A DNA stretch of 64,000 bases from Burkholderia stagnalis (lineage in GTDB: Bacteria > Pseudomonadota > Gammaproteobacteria > Burkholderiales > Burkholderiaceae). A model generated the notes under the pieces. The model was not told the DNA's origin, did no database searches, and saw only the letters and a program-made list of their open reading frames with translations. The DNA lies in NCBI RefSeq assembly GCF_902830275.1, contig NZ_CADESW010000002.1:186001-250000 (forward strand), given 5' to 3'. Positions within the stretch are counted from its first letter, which is position 1; the number at the start of each line of letters is the position of its first letter. Shown here one piece after another: positions 30,870 through 39,889 of this stretch. A program made the translations under genes and the position numbers.

Positions 30870-33143
30870 ATGTTAGACATGGACGATGCGCATTATCAGT
30901 GGCACAAATCTACAATCAGTCAATTTGATTGGACACCGGAAGTTAAAGTGAAAGTTGAGCCAATTCAGGAATACTCACTTGAAGCTTTAAAGCATGAGTT
31001 GAATGATAATATGGTTCTTGATAGCGACAAGCCAAGAGACTTCTACAACTTCGCCGTTATCAAGTCCGTCTACGATGCAGACAATGGACCAGATTTCGCT
31101 ATCAACGATTTGACCAAGTTGTATGGGGATTATGCGACTAACAAGGATGTGGAAGTCAAAGACATCTTGAAGCAGTCTCACAATCAGATGATCAACACTC
31201 ACACAGAAGAGTTGTTGAATACCACACCAGAGGCATATCCAGAGTTAAAACGTAAGCATGACCTTGAGCGCGAAGTTTATGAAATGAATCTTGCCAAGCA
31301 TGAAAACAGAGAGCCAAATCTAGACAAGCTTCAAGATAGCTACTTCTCATACAAAACCAACTTTGACTTTGAGACCAAAGTTAACGATACAATCAATCAA
31401 ATAGCCCAAGGAATTCAAGACAAGCTTGATGGCTTGAATCGCTGGACACCTTCTAATGGTTATGAGGTTCCAGTGATTCCCGATATCAATGTCAAGTCAC
31501 AGGTGATTGACGAACCAGCACAAACACAGCCCACCCAGGACAACCAGGTCAAAGCCGAAATTCCAGAAAGCAAAATTTCCGCTCAAATGCAGGCGTGGTT
31601 AGATCGTGATGGTTACTCACAAGGTCAGAAAGATATTATTGCTCGTGTTGAAGGACAGAACCAACAAGACAGAGCGGCTGCTAAGGAAGCAAGAGAAGCA
31701 GAGGAACAAAAACAACTGCTACTTGAAGAATATCGTCAATCCAAGTATCCAACTGTTGCCGAAGCAAAAGAACAGATTCACGACAATATTGATGATGCCA
31801 AGGGTCCACGCAACTTCTTGGATAATACACAAGGCATGTTTGTAAATGTCGCTCCTGAGTCTCGCTATCGTGATGTTGAGACTGGCGAAGTTCACCAGCT
31901 TAAAACTACTGGCGAAATCATTCAAAAGAACCAAGAGCACGATATCTACGGTAAGAAGAAGGATTTGATTGCTGGGCAAAATATTGATGCAGCAGTTTCT
32001 ATTGCCGCTGGGGAGCTTCGCCTAACTCAGCAGAAAGAGATCAGCAACTTCAATGGCGACTTTGAAGCATTGAAAACTCAAGAGGCTAAGCACAAGGTTG
32101 AGCAAACATACTTCAACGCTCGCCACACCGAGCTTGTCGAACAGAAGATCCCATTCAAGGAAGAGAAGCAATTCCATGCTGCCTACACAAAATACAGCCA
32201 GCTAGAAAATGCCGAGTACATCAGCAAGATTGAAAAGATGTATCCCGAAGAGACTAAGGCGATCACAAAACAGCACGAACAGAGCCAAGCACTTGAAGCC
32301 GTTGCTCCTACCGTTCCTCTTAATATGAGACCAAACCGTGAGGGCTACAGCTCCGTTGAGGATGTAAAGTCTCGCTTGCAAGCATACGAAGCACGTCGTC
32401 AAGAGAAGCTTGCAGCTATCGACCAGGCACCAGCCCAAGAGTCTATCCAGAGCATTTTAAATAAGGAAGCTCCACAAGCCTCTCAAATTGCTCACCAGGT
32501 ATCTCAACCTACCCAGGCAGTAGAAACCCCTCAAAATGAACCAAAAGCTGACCCTAACCACTTGAGAGGCATTGTGGTGGATTACGGTAGAGCTCCCTAT
32601 CTTCACAACGAAAAGAACAACGAGAGCTACTTTGTGGTTGTCAATGAGGATGGCATAGAGAGAACCAAATGGGGAGTAGACATCGGACCAGCCTTAGACA
32701 AGGCAGAGGTTCAGGTAGGTGACTTCATTGATCTTCAAAAGACAGAAACAGTACCAGCTCAAGCGAAAACCAAGCAAGGCGAAACAGTGTCTACTCACAG
32801 AAATTCTTGGGAAGCACAAGTTATCGAGCCAGTGCAGAAGCAAGAAAATCAATTATCACAACAGCAAGCTCAAAAAGAACCAGAAGCAACACAAGACAGT
32901 TATGCACAGATGATGAACTCACTTGGGCAAAAAGCCAGAGATAAACAAGCTCAAAAAGTAGATCAATCAGTTAAGGTCGAACCCCAGGCAAAAACCGAAA
33001 CTGAAGAACAACGCAGAGCGAGAATGTTGGCTGAGATTGAAGCAAGCAAACCTATTGCCTCTTATGTTGATGACTTTGAAAGAATGAAGAAAGCGGCACA
33101 ATCAAAACCTCAAAGCCAAGCACAAGTAGCCAGTGCCTTCTAA
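30870..33143 (+). CDS. Large polyvalent-type protein with C-terminal LPD7-like domain
   Basis: 757 residues from ATG 30870 (behind AAGGGGACTACT). Long, hydrophilic, mostly helical and Gln/Glu/Lys-rich, with a coiled-coil-like middle. Residues ~560-650 contain RGIVVDYGRAPYLHNE, SYFVV, KWGVDIGPALDKAEVQVGD and IDLQKTE, the pattern of the domain found at the C-terminus of many conjugative relaxases and large mobile-element proteins (LPD7 type, from memory). Such proteins are often injected with the DNA or act on it. Here the domain is separated from the relaxase, which lacks it. Actual role unknown. Confidence 0.75.
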   Translation: MLDMDDAHYQWHKSTISQFDWTPEVKVKVEPIQEYSLEALKHELNDNMVLDSDKPRDFYNFAVIKSVYDADNGPDFAINDLTKLYGDYATNKDVEVKDILKQSHNQMINTHTEELLNTTPEAYPELKRKHDLEREVYEMNLAKHENREPNLDKLQDSYFSYKTNFDFETKVNDTINQIAQGIQDKLDGLNRWTPSNGYEVPVIPDINVKSQVIDEPAQTQPTQDNQVKAEIPESKISAQMQAWLDRDGYSQGQKDIIARVEGQNQQDRAAAKEAREAEEQKQLLLEEYRQSKYPTVAEAKEQIHDNIDDAKGPRNFLDNTQGMFVNVAPESRYRDVETGEVHQLKTTGEIIQKNQEHDIYGKKKDLIAGQNIDAAVSIAAGELRLTQQKEISNFNGDFEALKTQEAKHKVEQTYFNARHTELVEQKIPFKEEKQFHAAYTKYSQLENAEYISKIEKMYPEETKAITKQHEQSQALEAVAPTVPLNMRPNREGYSSVEDVKSRLQAYEARRQEKLAAIDQAPAQESIQSILNKEAPQASQIAHQVSQPTQAVETPQNEPKADPNHLRGIVVDYGRAPYLHNEKNNESYFVVVNEDGIERTKWGVDIGPALDKAEVQVGDFIDLQKTETVPAQAKTKQGETVSTHRNSWEAQVIEPVQKQENQLSQQQAQKEPEATQDSYAQMMNSLGQKARDKQAQKVDQSVKVEPQAKTETEEQRRARMLAEIEASKPIASYVDDFERMKKAAQSKPQSQAQVASAF

Positions 33144-33150
33144 ATAAAAT

Positions 33151-33173
33151 AGCCCCAGAAATGGGGCTTTTTC
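33151..33173 (+). terminator. Rho-independent terminator
   Basis: Stem AGCCCC/GGGGCT, T run. Confidence 0.75.
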
Positions 33174-33188
33174 TTTTGATTGAGCATG

Positions 33189-33953
33189 TCAGTGGAAGAT
33201 CTTCAATGCCATGTAATGAATGAAGTCATAAAAAAATATGGATGTTGTCACGACTCCAACACCCCACAAAAAGCCTTTCCAACCAAAAGCTCTTGCTATT
33301 GATGAGGCGATAGCTCTGCGAAATTCCTTCACAGCCCTCTCAGTCAATATCAATTCAATATCTTTTGACTTGCTGTTTATTCTCACAATTTCCGAGTCGG
33401 CATGAGCAGTGATTCTCTTGACTTGATCGTTCCCGCGAGCCTCAATAAGTTTCGCCCTTTCACTGTATGCCTTTTCTACAATGCCAACCGCTGTTTCTAC
33501 GAGACTTTTGAAATCATCTAGTTGTTTACCAAGATGGTCACTCGCACCTTTACACTCAATAAGCATATTTTCCGTTTCAGCGACCACATGAGCCTGGATG
33601 TCTATTATCTTGTCTTTAAAATCATCCAACTGGCTCTGAACTACGCCAGGAACTACCTTCAACATCATGTTTTCGGCCACTCGGGCAGCTTCAACTTGAT
33701 CAGCTATCGCTTTATAGCTGGCGAGCAATCCATAGACGACCATCAAAGGAGCCTTATTGCTGATTATCTCTTCTCGCTGACAATATTCAACATAGCGCTT
33801 TCTTTCTTCTTTCGGCAATAAGCTTAATGTGTGAATAAACATATCAGCATTCTTCTCGGGAAGCAAAGCGATTACATGCGACAAACTTTTCCTTAACGCC
33901 TCTTCGACATCTTCACTTTCCCTTCTATCTAAAAATTCTTTCACGGTCTCCAT
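33189..33953 (-). CDS. Tail-anchored coiled-coil membrane protein (254 aa)
   Basis: The start at 33953 follows AAGGAGATATTTA; longer versions run into the divergent promoter. A long charged helical region with heptad-like spacing (QSQLDDFKDKIIDIQAHVV, KQLDDFKSLVETAVGIVEK) is followed by one membrane segment near the C-terminus (FLWGVGVVTTSIFFYDFI). Divergent from the second coupling-ATPase operon. Layout recalls TraM-like or mating-structure scaffolds, but no family is recognised. Confidence 0.65.
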   Translation of the reverse strand: METVKEFLDRRESEDVEEALRKSLSHVIALLPEKNADMFIHTLSLLPKEERKRYVEYCQREEIISNKAPLMVVYGLLASYKAIADQVEAARVAENMMLKVVPGVVQSQLDDFKDKIIDIQAHVVAETENMLIECKGASDHLGKQLDDFKSLVETAVGIVEKAYSERAKLIEARGNDQVKRITAHADSEIVRINSKSKDIELILTERAVKEFRRAIASSIARAFGWKGFLWGVGVVTTSIFFYDFIHYMALKIFH

Positions 33954-33988
33954 TAAATATCTCCTTGATTTTATTTCTATGATGGTTC

Positions 33989-34016
33989 TTGACAAATTCT
34001 TTTCATTCCTTATATA
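33989..34016 (+). promoter_or_regulatory. Class II-like promoter of the 34-37.8 kb operon
   Basis: TTGACA, 16 bp, TATATA. Confidence 0.65.
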
Positions 34017-34058
34017 TATGAGAAGAAATGAAAAAGTCAAACTAAAACGGAGATTATT

Positions 34059-34535
34059 ATGGACTTTGAAGAACTATATTGCGAATTAAGGAACGCTGGA
34101 ATAGATCCAGTCTTAAAGAACGGCAAGGTTTATTTTAACGGCGAATACAACGGCAAGAATTTTGTCCGCTATATCTACCAGAACAAGGACACCTTAGAGC
34201 TTTGCGTTTTTGTATGCATCAACAAGAAATTTGGTGAAGAGCAAACGCAACAAGACAGAAGCGACTCAGCAAGAGAACGCAATCGTTGGATAAGAGATGA
34301 GTTTAATAAGTGGGGATTGAGCTTCAAGTTCCCCGAGTGGAGACCAGAGGGCAAGCCTCAATCATCTATCCCCGCTACAGCTCCCAAAGGTGGATCTCTT
34401 CCACAAATCAAAAGCACCCAGCCAACCACCACCAAACAAGTAAATAAAGACGGTATAGATGGCTTCGATTGGGACTTCGTAGATAAGCCAGCGAAGGACG
34501 ACGACAATTTTGATCCGTTCGCAGATCCCAAATAA
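34059..34535 (+). CDS. Hypothetical protein with disordered acidic end (158 aa)
   Basis: ATG 34059 follows ACGGAGATTATT. The N-terminal ~80 residues look folded (beta-rich, NGKVYFNGEYNGKNFVRYIY). The second part is Pro/Ser/Thr-rich and ends in an acidic stretch (DFVDKPAKDDDNFDPFADPK), a tail that recalls the acidic tips of SSB-like proteins though it lacks the final PF. First gene of the operon containing the split coupling ATPase. Function unknown. Confidence 0.65.
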   Translation: MDFEELYCELRNAGIDPVLKNGKVYFNGEYNGKNFVRYIYQNKDTLELCVFVCINKKFGEEQTQQDRSDSARERNRWIRDEFNKWGLSFKFPEWRPEGKPQSSIPATAPKGGSLPQIKSTQPTTTKQVNKDGIDGFDWDFVDKPAKDDDNFDPFADPK

Positions 34536-34569
34536 GCAGCATTAAAAACCACTACAACAAGGAGAATAT

Positions 34570-35112
34570 ATGCAGATAAATAGAAAAACAAAAATCACAT
34601 TGACAAGCAAGATCATGATTTTACTCGCCAAGTTCGGTTTGCCAGATGCAAGCAAGCTACTTCTTCCAAGGGGTCACTATGTCAGCAATGAGGAGATGTA
34701 CTCTCTTCAACAAGACAGAATTGATGCTAATCCAGCAGCCTTCCACCCCAAGAATGTTGGCAATCGAGAAGTCTCAAAAAGAAACATCCTTGTGTCATGG
34801 ATACGTCGCAGAACATGGAAACGAGCTTGCAGAATCGGAATTATTGAGTGTGCCCTTGGTATAGCCTTCTGGGGTGCAATCAATTATGGGACACAGCAAA
34901 TAATCAAAGGTGTCAATCACGTTGAACAGTCTATCTCTGATTCCAACCGCTCAGAAGATATTAAGGCAGCGAGCAAACAGATGACAATCGACACGATCAA
35001 GAGACAAGTTGCTCAATTAAAGGCAGATTGTGAATCTGGAAAGAAAGAAGTCGCAGCTTGCCAAGCAGAAATGAATGTCTTGAAACAGCAATATGAAGAA
35101 GCTAACAAATAA
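34570..35112 (+). CDS. Single-span membrane protein (180 aa)
   Basis: ATG behind AAGGAGAATAT. One hydrophobic segment around residues 95-110 (IIECALGIAFWGAINYG), a basic cytoplasmic stretch before it (RRRTWKRACR), and a C-terminal coiled-coil-like helix with two Cys (ADCESGKKEVAACQAEMNVLK). Directly upstream of the split ATPase genes, so it may be its membrane partner. No family recognised. Confidence 0.65.
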   Translation: MQINRKTKITLTSKIMILLAKFGLPDASKLLLPRGHYVSNEEMYSLQQDRIDANPAAFHPKNVGNREVSKRNILVSWIRRRTWKRACRIGIIECALGIAFWGAINYGTQQIIKGVNHVEQSISDSNRSEDIKAASKQMTIDTIKRQVAQLKADCESGKKEVAACQAEMNVLKQQYEEANK

Positions 35113-35123
35113 AAGGAGATAAT

Positions 35124-36212
35124 ATGAATAAAGAAGAAATAAAAGATGAAATACAAGATAGACTAGACAGAACCAGCAAGTACATGAAGAGTCTATTCCC
35201 TATGCAGCAATATATTGAGGAAGCCGAGGCAATTATAGAAGATTGCTTTGAGCGTCATGACGTTCCCAAATTAGATCACCCAAGAGTCAGAGACTTAAAT
35301 GATAGATATGGTGATGGTTTGGTTAATGCTAATGGCTTTCCTGTATCTGGAATCATTGCCCAGGAAGATTTTCATGTTGGTGGAGATAGCCCAGCAGTTC
35401 CAATTGTTATTGGCATGATCGGATTTGTGTGGGGGCTATGTAAATTTTTAGCTTTAATACACTTACCAACAATCGCACTTTTGGCTGGGTTCGTTTATGC
35501 ACTTTTCTTGTTTAATGTAACATCTCCAGATTTTAGAAAATTTGGCAAGGGGGCTTTTCTTACCGCCTTGATTTTCGTTCCAGTAGTTGGCGGCATTTAT
35601 TACGCATTTACCCATTTGGGAACATTTGGGGTTGCTGGCATGACTGGAGAAATACACGATCCATTTGGTTCACTAGCGACTCTTTTAGGAAGTAGTGCTT
35701 TCTCACTCGTGCTTGCATTTGCTCCTATCCTTGTTCCTTACTGGTATTCCAGAAAGAAATATAGAGACTATGTGCTTTCCCTAGCAGACGTAGGCATGAC
35801 TAAAAATGGCCCCGTTTGCTCAAATCTTCGCCCACACAAAGAGGCAAGAATAATGCAAATGGCTAACGGACTCAAAGATGAAACCTATTTCAACCAAGTC
35901 GGCACTGCTACCAGCGAGCTTGCAAGTCGTGGCGATTCTTTTGCTCCAGATGAAGGCTTGGCAGTAGGTCAGACTCTTCAAGACCAGAGAAAGCATGGGT
36001 TTTTCTTTGGAGACCCTGGCACCGGCAAGACCACTGCTTTAAAGAACATCATGGCTGGTGTTATCAAGGGTGAGATCTATGACGAACTCATTGAAGCACG
36101 GAAAAAGGCAAATCCAGGTTTAAGCTATCTAGAGATCACTGCCAAGCATGAAGATCAAATCAGACAAAACGTTGACAAGATTTTTGCTGAACGAATTGCC
36201 AACAAAAAATAA
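35124..36212 (+). CDS. Coupling-type ATPase, N-terminal half (membrane anchor and Walker A)
   Basis: 362 residues. Hydrophobic helices in the middle (VPIVIGMIGFVWGLCKFLAL; PTIALLAGFVYALFLFNV; FLTALIFVPVVGGIYYAF; LLGSSAFSLVLAFAPILVPY), then Walker A FFFGDPGTGKTTALK (296-303 core). It ends only 60 residues after Walker A. The Walker B and the LDGKGQL motif are in the next gene 22 bp downstream, which has its own ribosome site. Together they resemble one VirD4/TraG-type ATPase cut between two polypeptides. Confidence 0.8.
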   Translation: MNKEEIKDEIQDRLDRTSKYMKSLFPMQQYIEEAEAIIEDCFERHDVPKLDHPRVRDLNDRYGDGLVNANGFPVSGIIAQEDFHVGGDSPAVPIVIGMIGFVWGLCKFLALIHLPTIALLAGFVYALFLFNVTSPDFRKFGKGAFLTALIFVPVVGGIYYAFTHLGTFGVAGMTGEIHDPFGSLATLLGSSAFSLVLAFAPILVPYWYSRKKYRDYVLSLADVGMTKNGPVCSNLRPHKEARIMQMANGLKDETYFNQVGTATSELASRGDSFAPDEGLAVGQTLQDQRKHGFFFGDPGTGKTTALKNIMAGVIKGEIYDELIEARKKANPGLSYLEITAKHEDQIRQNVDKIFAERIANKK

Positions 36213-36234
36213 CATAATCAAAAAGGAGACTATC

Positions 36235-37845
36235 ATGAAAATGGAAGACGCATTAGAGGCAACAAAAGAAATTGATGGGGTTGTAGATGATGAACACAGC
36301 TTCACGGAGACAACGGCGGACAACTTATTAAAGGTGGAAGCGAGGTTCGTAAGCGAAGAAGAAGAGAGAGCCGCTTTCGAACGAGATAGAGCAGCAACAG
36401 GCACAAAAAACCACAAAAATGGTATGTTAGTTTTGGATGGAAAGGGGCAATTGGCCGAACAAGTTGGAAAGATTCTTGACCTTGTTGTGTGCCCACAGAA
36501 TGTCAAAAACTACAACTACATGGAGAACGTAAAACCAGAGGTTTTTGCTAAGGTCATCTTGAACATATTTGGCGCAGCCAGAGCAAAAGATCCTACATGG
36601 ACCAATGCCGGTTATTCATTACTTTATTACTCAATCGTTTTTCACCAAGCTTTAATCAAGTTCAAAGGTGCGAATAAGTCTCCCGCAGCTCACATTGAGA
36701 CTTTGCGCCACATGTCAACACCAGTGAATGAGGACAATAGCCATCCAATTCTTGATCAGTTTTCTAGTGGAGAAGCAAAAACAGAGCTAATGAAGGAAGG
36801 CACAATATTAAATGATGCTCTTAAAGAGTACATTGAATTCAACCAACTTGCCGACGCGACCAAATCATCAGTTGTTTTTACGGTAAGCAACTGGATGAAA
36901 AAATTTATTCAGTCAGAAGACCTTCGTCCTTGGGCTAACAGCGAGACCTCGGACTTTGCGATTCGAGACATCTCAAGACAAGGCAAGAAGTATGGAATAC
37001 TTTTACCTGAAGGCAAGTATGGCGAGACTGGAATAGCCATTCAAGCTTTGGCAAAAGCTGAGCTTTACAACGAAGTTAAGAACAGAGGGGACAACTCTCT
37101 TAAAAAGGGTTATAGCCGTGTTTTCTTGTTTGTTGACGAGTGCCAACGTTTCTTGGACGACATGGATTTAGCAATCTTGCCGGAAGCACGTTCATTAGAT
37201 CTTGTCTGTTGGTTCGCAAGCCAAAACATAGATTCTATCTATGACAAGTTTGGCAAGGACGGGGGAGGAAAATTCATGGGAGCGTTTGCGGCTGCTTTTT
37301 CATACAAGTCAACACCCGCAACTTACAACTTCATTCAAGAGCGCATAGGTAAAGCCAGAGTTATTGAGAGAGAAGGCGGAGCAGAAACCGTTGACTTTGA
37401 AAGAAATGCTCAATTGCAGATGGGGACTCCATTCTTTGATATAACTAACCCACATAGAAAGATGATGAAGCTATTCACCTTTGGCTACATGAAGAGTTTC
37501 TTCATAAATAACCCAACAAACAGGGTGATTAGACCAGAAGAGAGGAACGTAAAGGTTTGGAAGGACAATATGAAAGTGAGTCATTTGGAAAGACATGGTG
37601 GTCTAATGCCAACAGGAGCAAAAATCACAATATCAAAAGATCCTCAATATATTTTCAATGAGAGGTGCATTCAAGCTCTCGAAACACCATTCAGAGCTAT
37701 TGGAACATATCCACGAGGGGATGTGACCAGACGAGCAATTTTCGCCACTATTCCATACACAGATGACTTCACAGTAATTGATACTTCAATCCAGTCTGCA
37801 AATGATGTAATCAATGCGGCAAGAAAGGCAAAAGATGCAGCATAA
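36235..37845 (+). CDS. Coupling-type ATPase, C-terminal half (Walker B)
   Basis: 536 residues, start at 36235 behind AAAAGGAGACTATC; a longer frame reaching back into the previous gene has no ribosome site. The motif MLVLDGKGQL (Asp68) corresponds to the V/L-DPKGE motif that follows Walker A in VirD4-family proteins; Walker B is FLFVDECQRF (Asp301-Glu302), followed by LVCWFASQNIDSI, the sensor-type strand. It has no Walker A of its own, so it should need the 35124 product to hydrolyse ATP. The last ~50 residues are unrecognised. Confidence 0.8.
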   Translation: MKMEDALEATKEIDGVVDDEHSFTETTADNLLKVEARFVSEEEERAAFERDRAATGTKNHKNGMLVLDGKGQLAEQVGKILDLVVCPQNVKNYNYMENVKPEVFAKVILNIFGAARAKDPTWTNAGYSLLYYSIVFHQALIKFKGANKSPAAHIETLRHMSTPVNEDNSHPILDQFSSGEAKTELMKEGTILNDALKEYIEFNQLADATKSSVVFTVSNWMKKFIQSEDLRPWANSETSDFAIRDISRQGKKYGILLPEGKYGETGIAIQALAKAELYNEVKNRGDNSLKKGYSRVFLFVDECQRFLDDMDLAILPEARSLDLVCWFASQNIDSIYDKFGKDGGGKFMGAFAAAFSYKSTPATYNFIQERIGKARVIEREGGAETVDFERNAQLQMGTPFFDITNPHRKMMKLFTFGYMKSFFINNPTNRVIRPEERNVKVWKDNMKVSHLERHGGLMPTGAKITISKDPQYIFNERCIQALETPFRAIGTYPRGDVTRRAIFATIPYTDDFTVIDTSIQSANDVINAARKAKDAA

Positions 37846-37864
37846 CGATAGCGACGAAAACATA

Positions 37865-37886
37865 AGAGCCGAAAGGCTCTTTTTTA
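37865..37886 (+). terminator. Rho-independent terminator
   Basis: Stem AGAGCC/GGCTCT, loop GAAA, T run. Confidence 0.85.
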
Positions 37887-37906
37887 TTGCCAAAAACAAT
37901 CTCTTT

Positions 37907-37955
37907 TCATTTATTTAAGGAATGATATTGACAAATTGACCGCTTCGTTTATAAG
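37907..37955 (+). promoter_or_regulatory. Class II promoter with full inverted-repeat operator
   Basis: TCATTTATTTAAGGAATGA (37907-37925), TTGACA (37928), 16 bp, TATAAG (37950), then a variant leader box TTTGATGATGACTTTAA. Confidence 0.8.
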
Positions 37956-38006
37956 TAAATTTGATGATGACTTTAACCTAGAAATAATTTAGCCAAAGGA
38001 GACATT

Positions 38007-38648
38007 ATGAGATTAAACAAGAAAAAGGCAGCTATTATTGGCGGGAGTGTCTTGCTCGCGTCAGCTATTGGAGCTGGCTCTTACTTCGCATTGCATGCCA
38101 ACAAGAAGAAAGACGATGACATGTTCGCCATGAGCATTCCAAAACCAGCAGTTCAAGCACCAATGAAGCAAGAGAAACCAACAGAACCCTCACAACAAGC
38201 ATCAGTTCCAGCTTCTACTCCTACACCTATTCAACCCGTGATAGAAGCACCAAAAGCCACGCCAAAGAGATGGCAGGACATGACCTTTAAGGAGTGCATG
38301 GAATATAACGATGCATACAATCTTCAACACCTTAAAAACTTAGATAGAACAAAAGACGGCATTCAAGCTTTACATGAGATGGAAGCTTATAAGCCACCAA
38401 AATGCAACTTGTTGCCAGATGCACCAAATAAACCTCAAGGGGTTAAGTCAATAACCTCAAAACAAGAGGAAGTCAAAACTACCCCCGAGCCTCAACCAGT
38501 GAAGGAAGTTCCAAAGGCAGAACCCGAGCAACCTAAACCTCACAAGGTCAAGAAGCCTCATGTTGAAGTAGTGAGAGAGACATCACCAGCTCGCACCGCA
38601 CCAGTTCAACCAACCCCACAACCAGCAGCGAAAGCTTGGTATCAGTAA
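38007..38648 (+). CDS. Pro-rich periplasmic-spanning protein (213 aa)
   Basis: ATG behind AAAGGAGACATT. N-terminal membrane anchor (AAIIGGSVLLASAIGAGSYFAL) and then a long Pro/Lys/Glu-rich region, with a small Cys-containing block (TFKECMEYNDAYNLQH...PPKCNLL). The TonB/VirB10-like layout suggests it spans the periplasm and contacts the outer membrane. Directly upstream of the lysozyme-like lipoprotein. Family not certain. Confidence 0.65.
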   Translation: MRLNKKKAAIIGGSVLLASAIGAGSYFALHANKKKDDDMFAMSIPKPAVQAPMKQEKPTEPSQQASVPASTPTPIQPVIEAPKATPKRWQDMTFKECMEYNDAYNLQHLKNLDRTKDGIQALHEMEAYKPPKCNLLPDAPNKPQGVKSITSKQEEVKTTPEPQPVKEVPKAEPEQPKPHKVKKPHVEVVRETSPARTAPVQPTPQPAAKAWYQ

Positions 38649-38658
38649 AGGGGCAAGC

Positions 38659-39798
38659 ATGGATAAAAAGAACAACAACAAAATCCGTGGCTTCGCACTT
38701 AGTCTCTTCCTAGCAGTGGCAATGCTCACTGGTTGCAACGACCAGAGCGACAAGAAGAAGACTGATGAAGGGGATCTATTCTCAATGAACCTTCCCGCAC
38801 AGCAAAAGGCTCAAAATCAGCCCGTAGAGGCTCCAAAGACTCAGGCTGACACCAACACACCAGCCACGGCTCAGCAAACGGTTGTGGACGGTTCTATGAG
38901 CAAGATTGCCTACCAGAAGAGCAGCAAATCAACTTCTGGACAGTTAGCTATTGCTGAATACAACAAGGGGCATTATTACGAGTCTGTTGTTTCTATCGTG
39001 GAGGGTTATCGTAGCTCAATTTATCGAGACAACATTGGAGTGGCTACGGGCCTTGGTTGGAATATTTCGTTCCAGAGCCGAGCAACGAATGCAGCGATCA
39101 CCAAAGCTATCGGCATGTCTCCATCAGACCAGGCGGCAATTATTGCGATAAGTGGTAACAAGAACCCAAGCCCTTCCTTGATACCTCATACGTCTATCAG
39201 CCCAGAGCAAGCCACCAAGGCCGCCCAGGTCATGCGAGATATGAACTTCAATCCCGTGGCCGTCCGAGCTCTTGGGCAAGCGACTTGGGACAAGCTCAAG
39301 CCTTACCAGCAAGCAGTGGTGAACTACCACGTCTACAAGACTGGCAATCTCAACTGGCCTCACTTGAAGGCTGATATCAAAGCTTGTGCGAGTACCCAAT
39401 CTAAAGCCGACTGCAAACGAGCGGCCGAGGGCTTCACCTACTCCTACATGCTCAATGGGGTTCGCAAATACGACACTCGTTCTCAGCTTTACATGGGGGC
39501 ATTGTTTCAAGACCCACAAGCCTATGCCTACCTATTAGGAACCACAGCAGCACCAGCGGACTTCAATGCTGTCACTGCCTCAAGCGGATTCAAGATTGAT
39601 ACAACTAAGGCAGCAGATCCACAGGTTGAGGCACAGGACACCTTCACCCCTCTGAAAGAGCAGCTTCTTGAAGAAGGTAAGAGTTTTGATTTGAATGTGA
39701 TTACACCTGATCGAGAAGAGTCAGGGACCAAAAAAAAAGATACCCCAACGATACATAGGGGTAAACATGATGTAGGTCAAGCCGTCTATCTATCTTAA
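38659..39798 (+). CDS. T4-lysozyme-like (GH24) lipoprotein
   Basis: 379 residues. Lipoprotein signal with lipobox LTGC (Cys26). After a linker, VEGYRSSIYRDNIGVATGLGW carries Glu115, Asp124 and Thr130. The spacing +9 and +15 equals that of the Glu11/Asp20/Thr26 triad of T4 lysozyme. PYQQAVVNYHVYKTGNL matches the later helix of the fold. It probably opens peptidoglycan for the mating apparatus, the job done by VirB1-like transglycosylases in other systems, but from a different enzyme family and anchored as a lipoprotein. GC is slightly raised compared with neighbours. Confidence 0.8.
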   Translation: MDKKNNNKIRGFALSLFLAVAMLTGCNDQSDKKKTDEGDLFSMNLPAQQKAQNQPVEAPKTQADTNTPATAQQTVVDGSMSKIAYQKSSKSTSGQLAIAEYNKGHYYESVVSIVEGYRSSIYRDNIGVATGLGWNISFQSRATNAAITKAIGMSPSDQAAIIAISGNKNPSPSLIPHTSISPEQATKAAQVMRDMNFNPVAVRALGQATWDKLKPYQQAVVNYHVYKTGNLNWPHLKADIKACASTQSKADCKRAAEGFTYSYMLNGVRKYDTRSQLYMGALFQDPQAYAYLLGTTAAPADFNAVTASSGFKIDTTKAADPQVEAQDTFTPLKEQLLEEGKSFDLNVITPDREESGTKKKDTPTIHRGKHDVGQAVYLS

Positions 39799-39828
39799 AA
39801 CCGCTTATCTAGAAGTTGTCAACTCAGG

Positions 39829-39856
39829 TTGACAACTTCTTTTTTATTGTTAAATT
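39829..39856 (+). promoter_or_regulatory. Class I-like promoter with palindromic operator
   Basis: TTGACA, 16 bp, TAAATT. The -35 box lies in a perfect inverted repeat GTTGTCAA-CTCAGG-TTGACAAC (39815-39836). Upstream ACCGCTTATCTAGAAG (39800-39815) matches the class I box. Confidence 0.7.
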
Positions 39857-39889
39857 GAAAATATACAAAGAACAAAACAGAGAACCACC

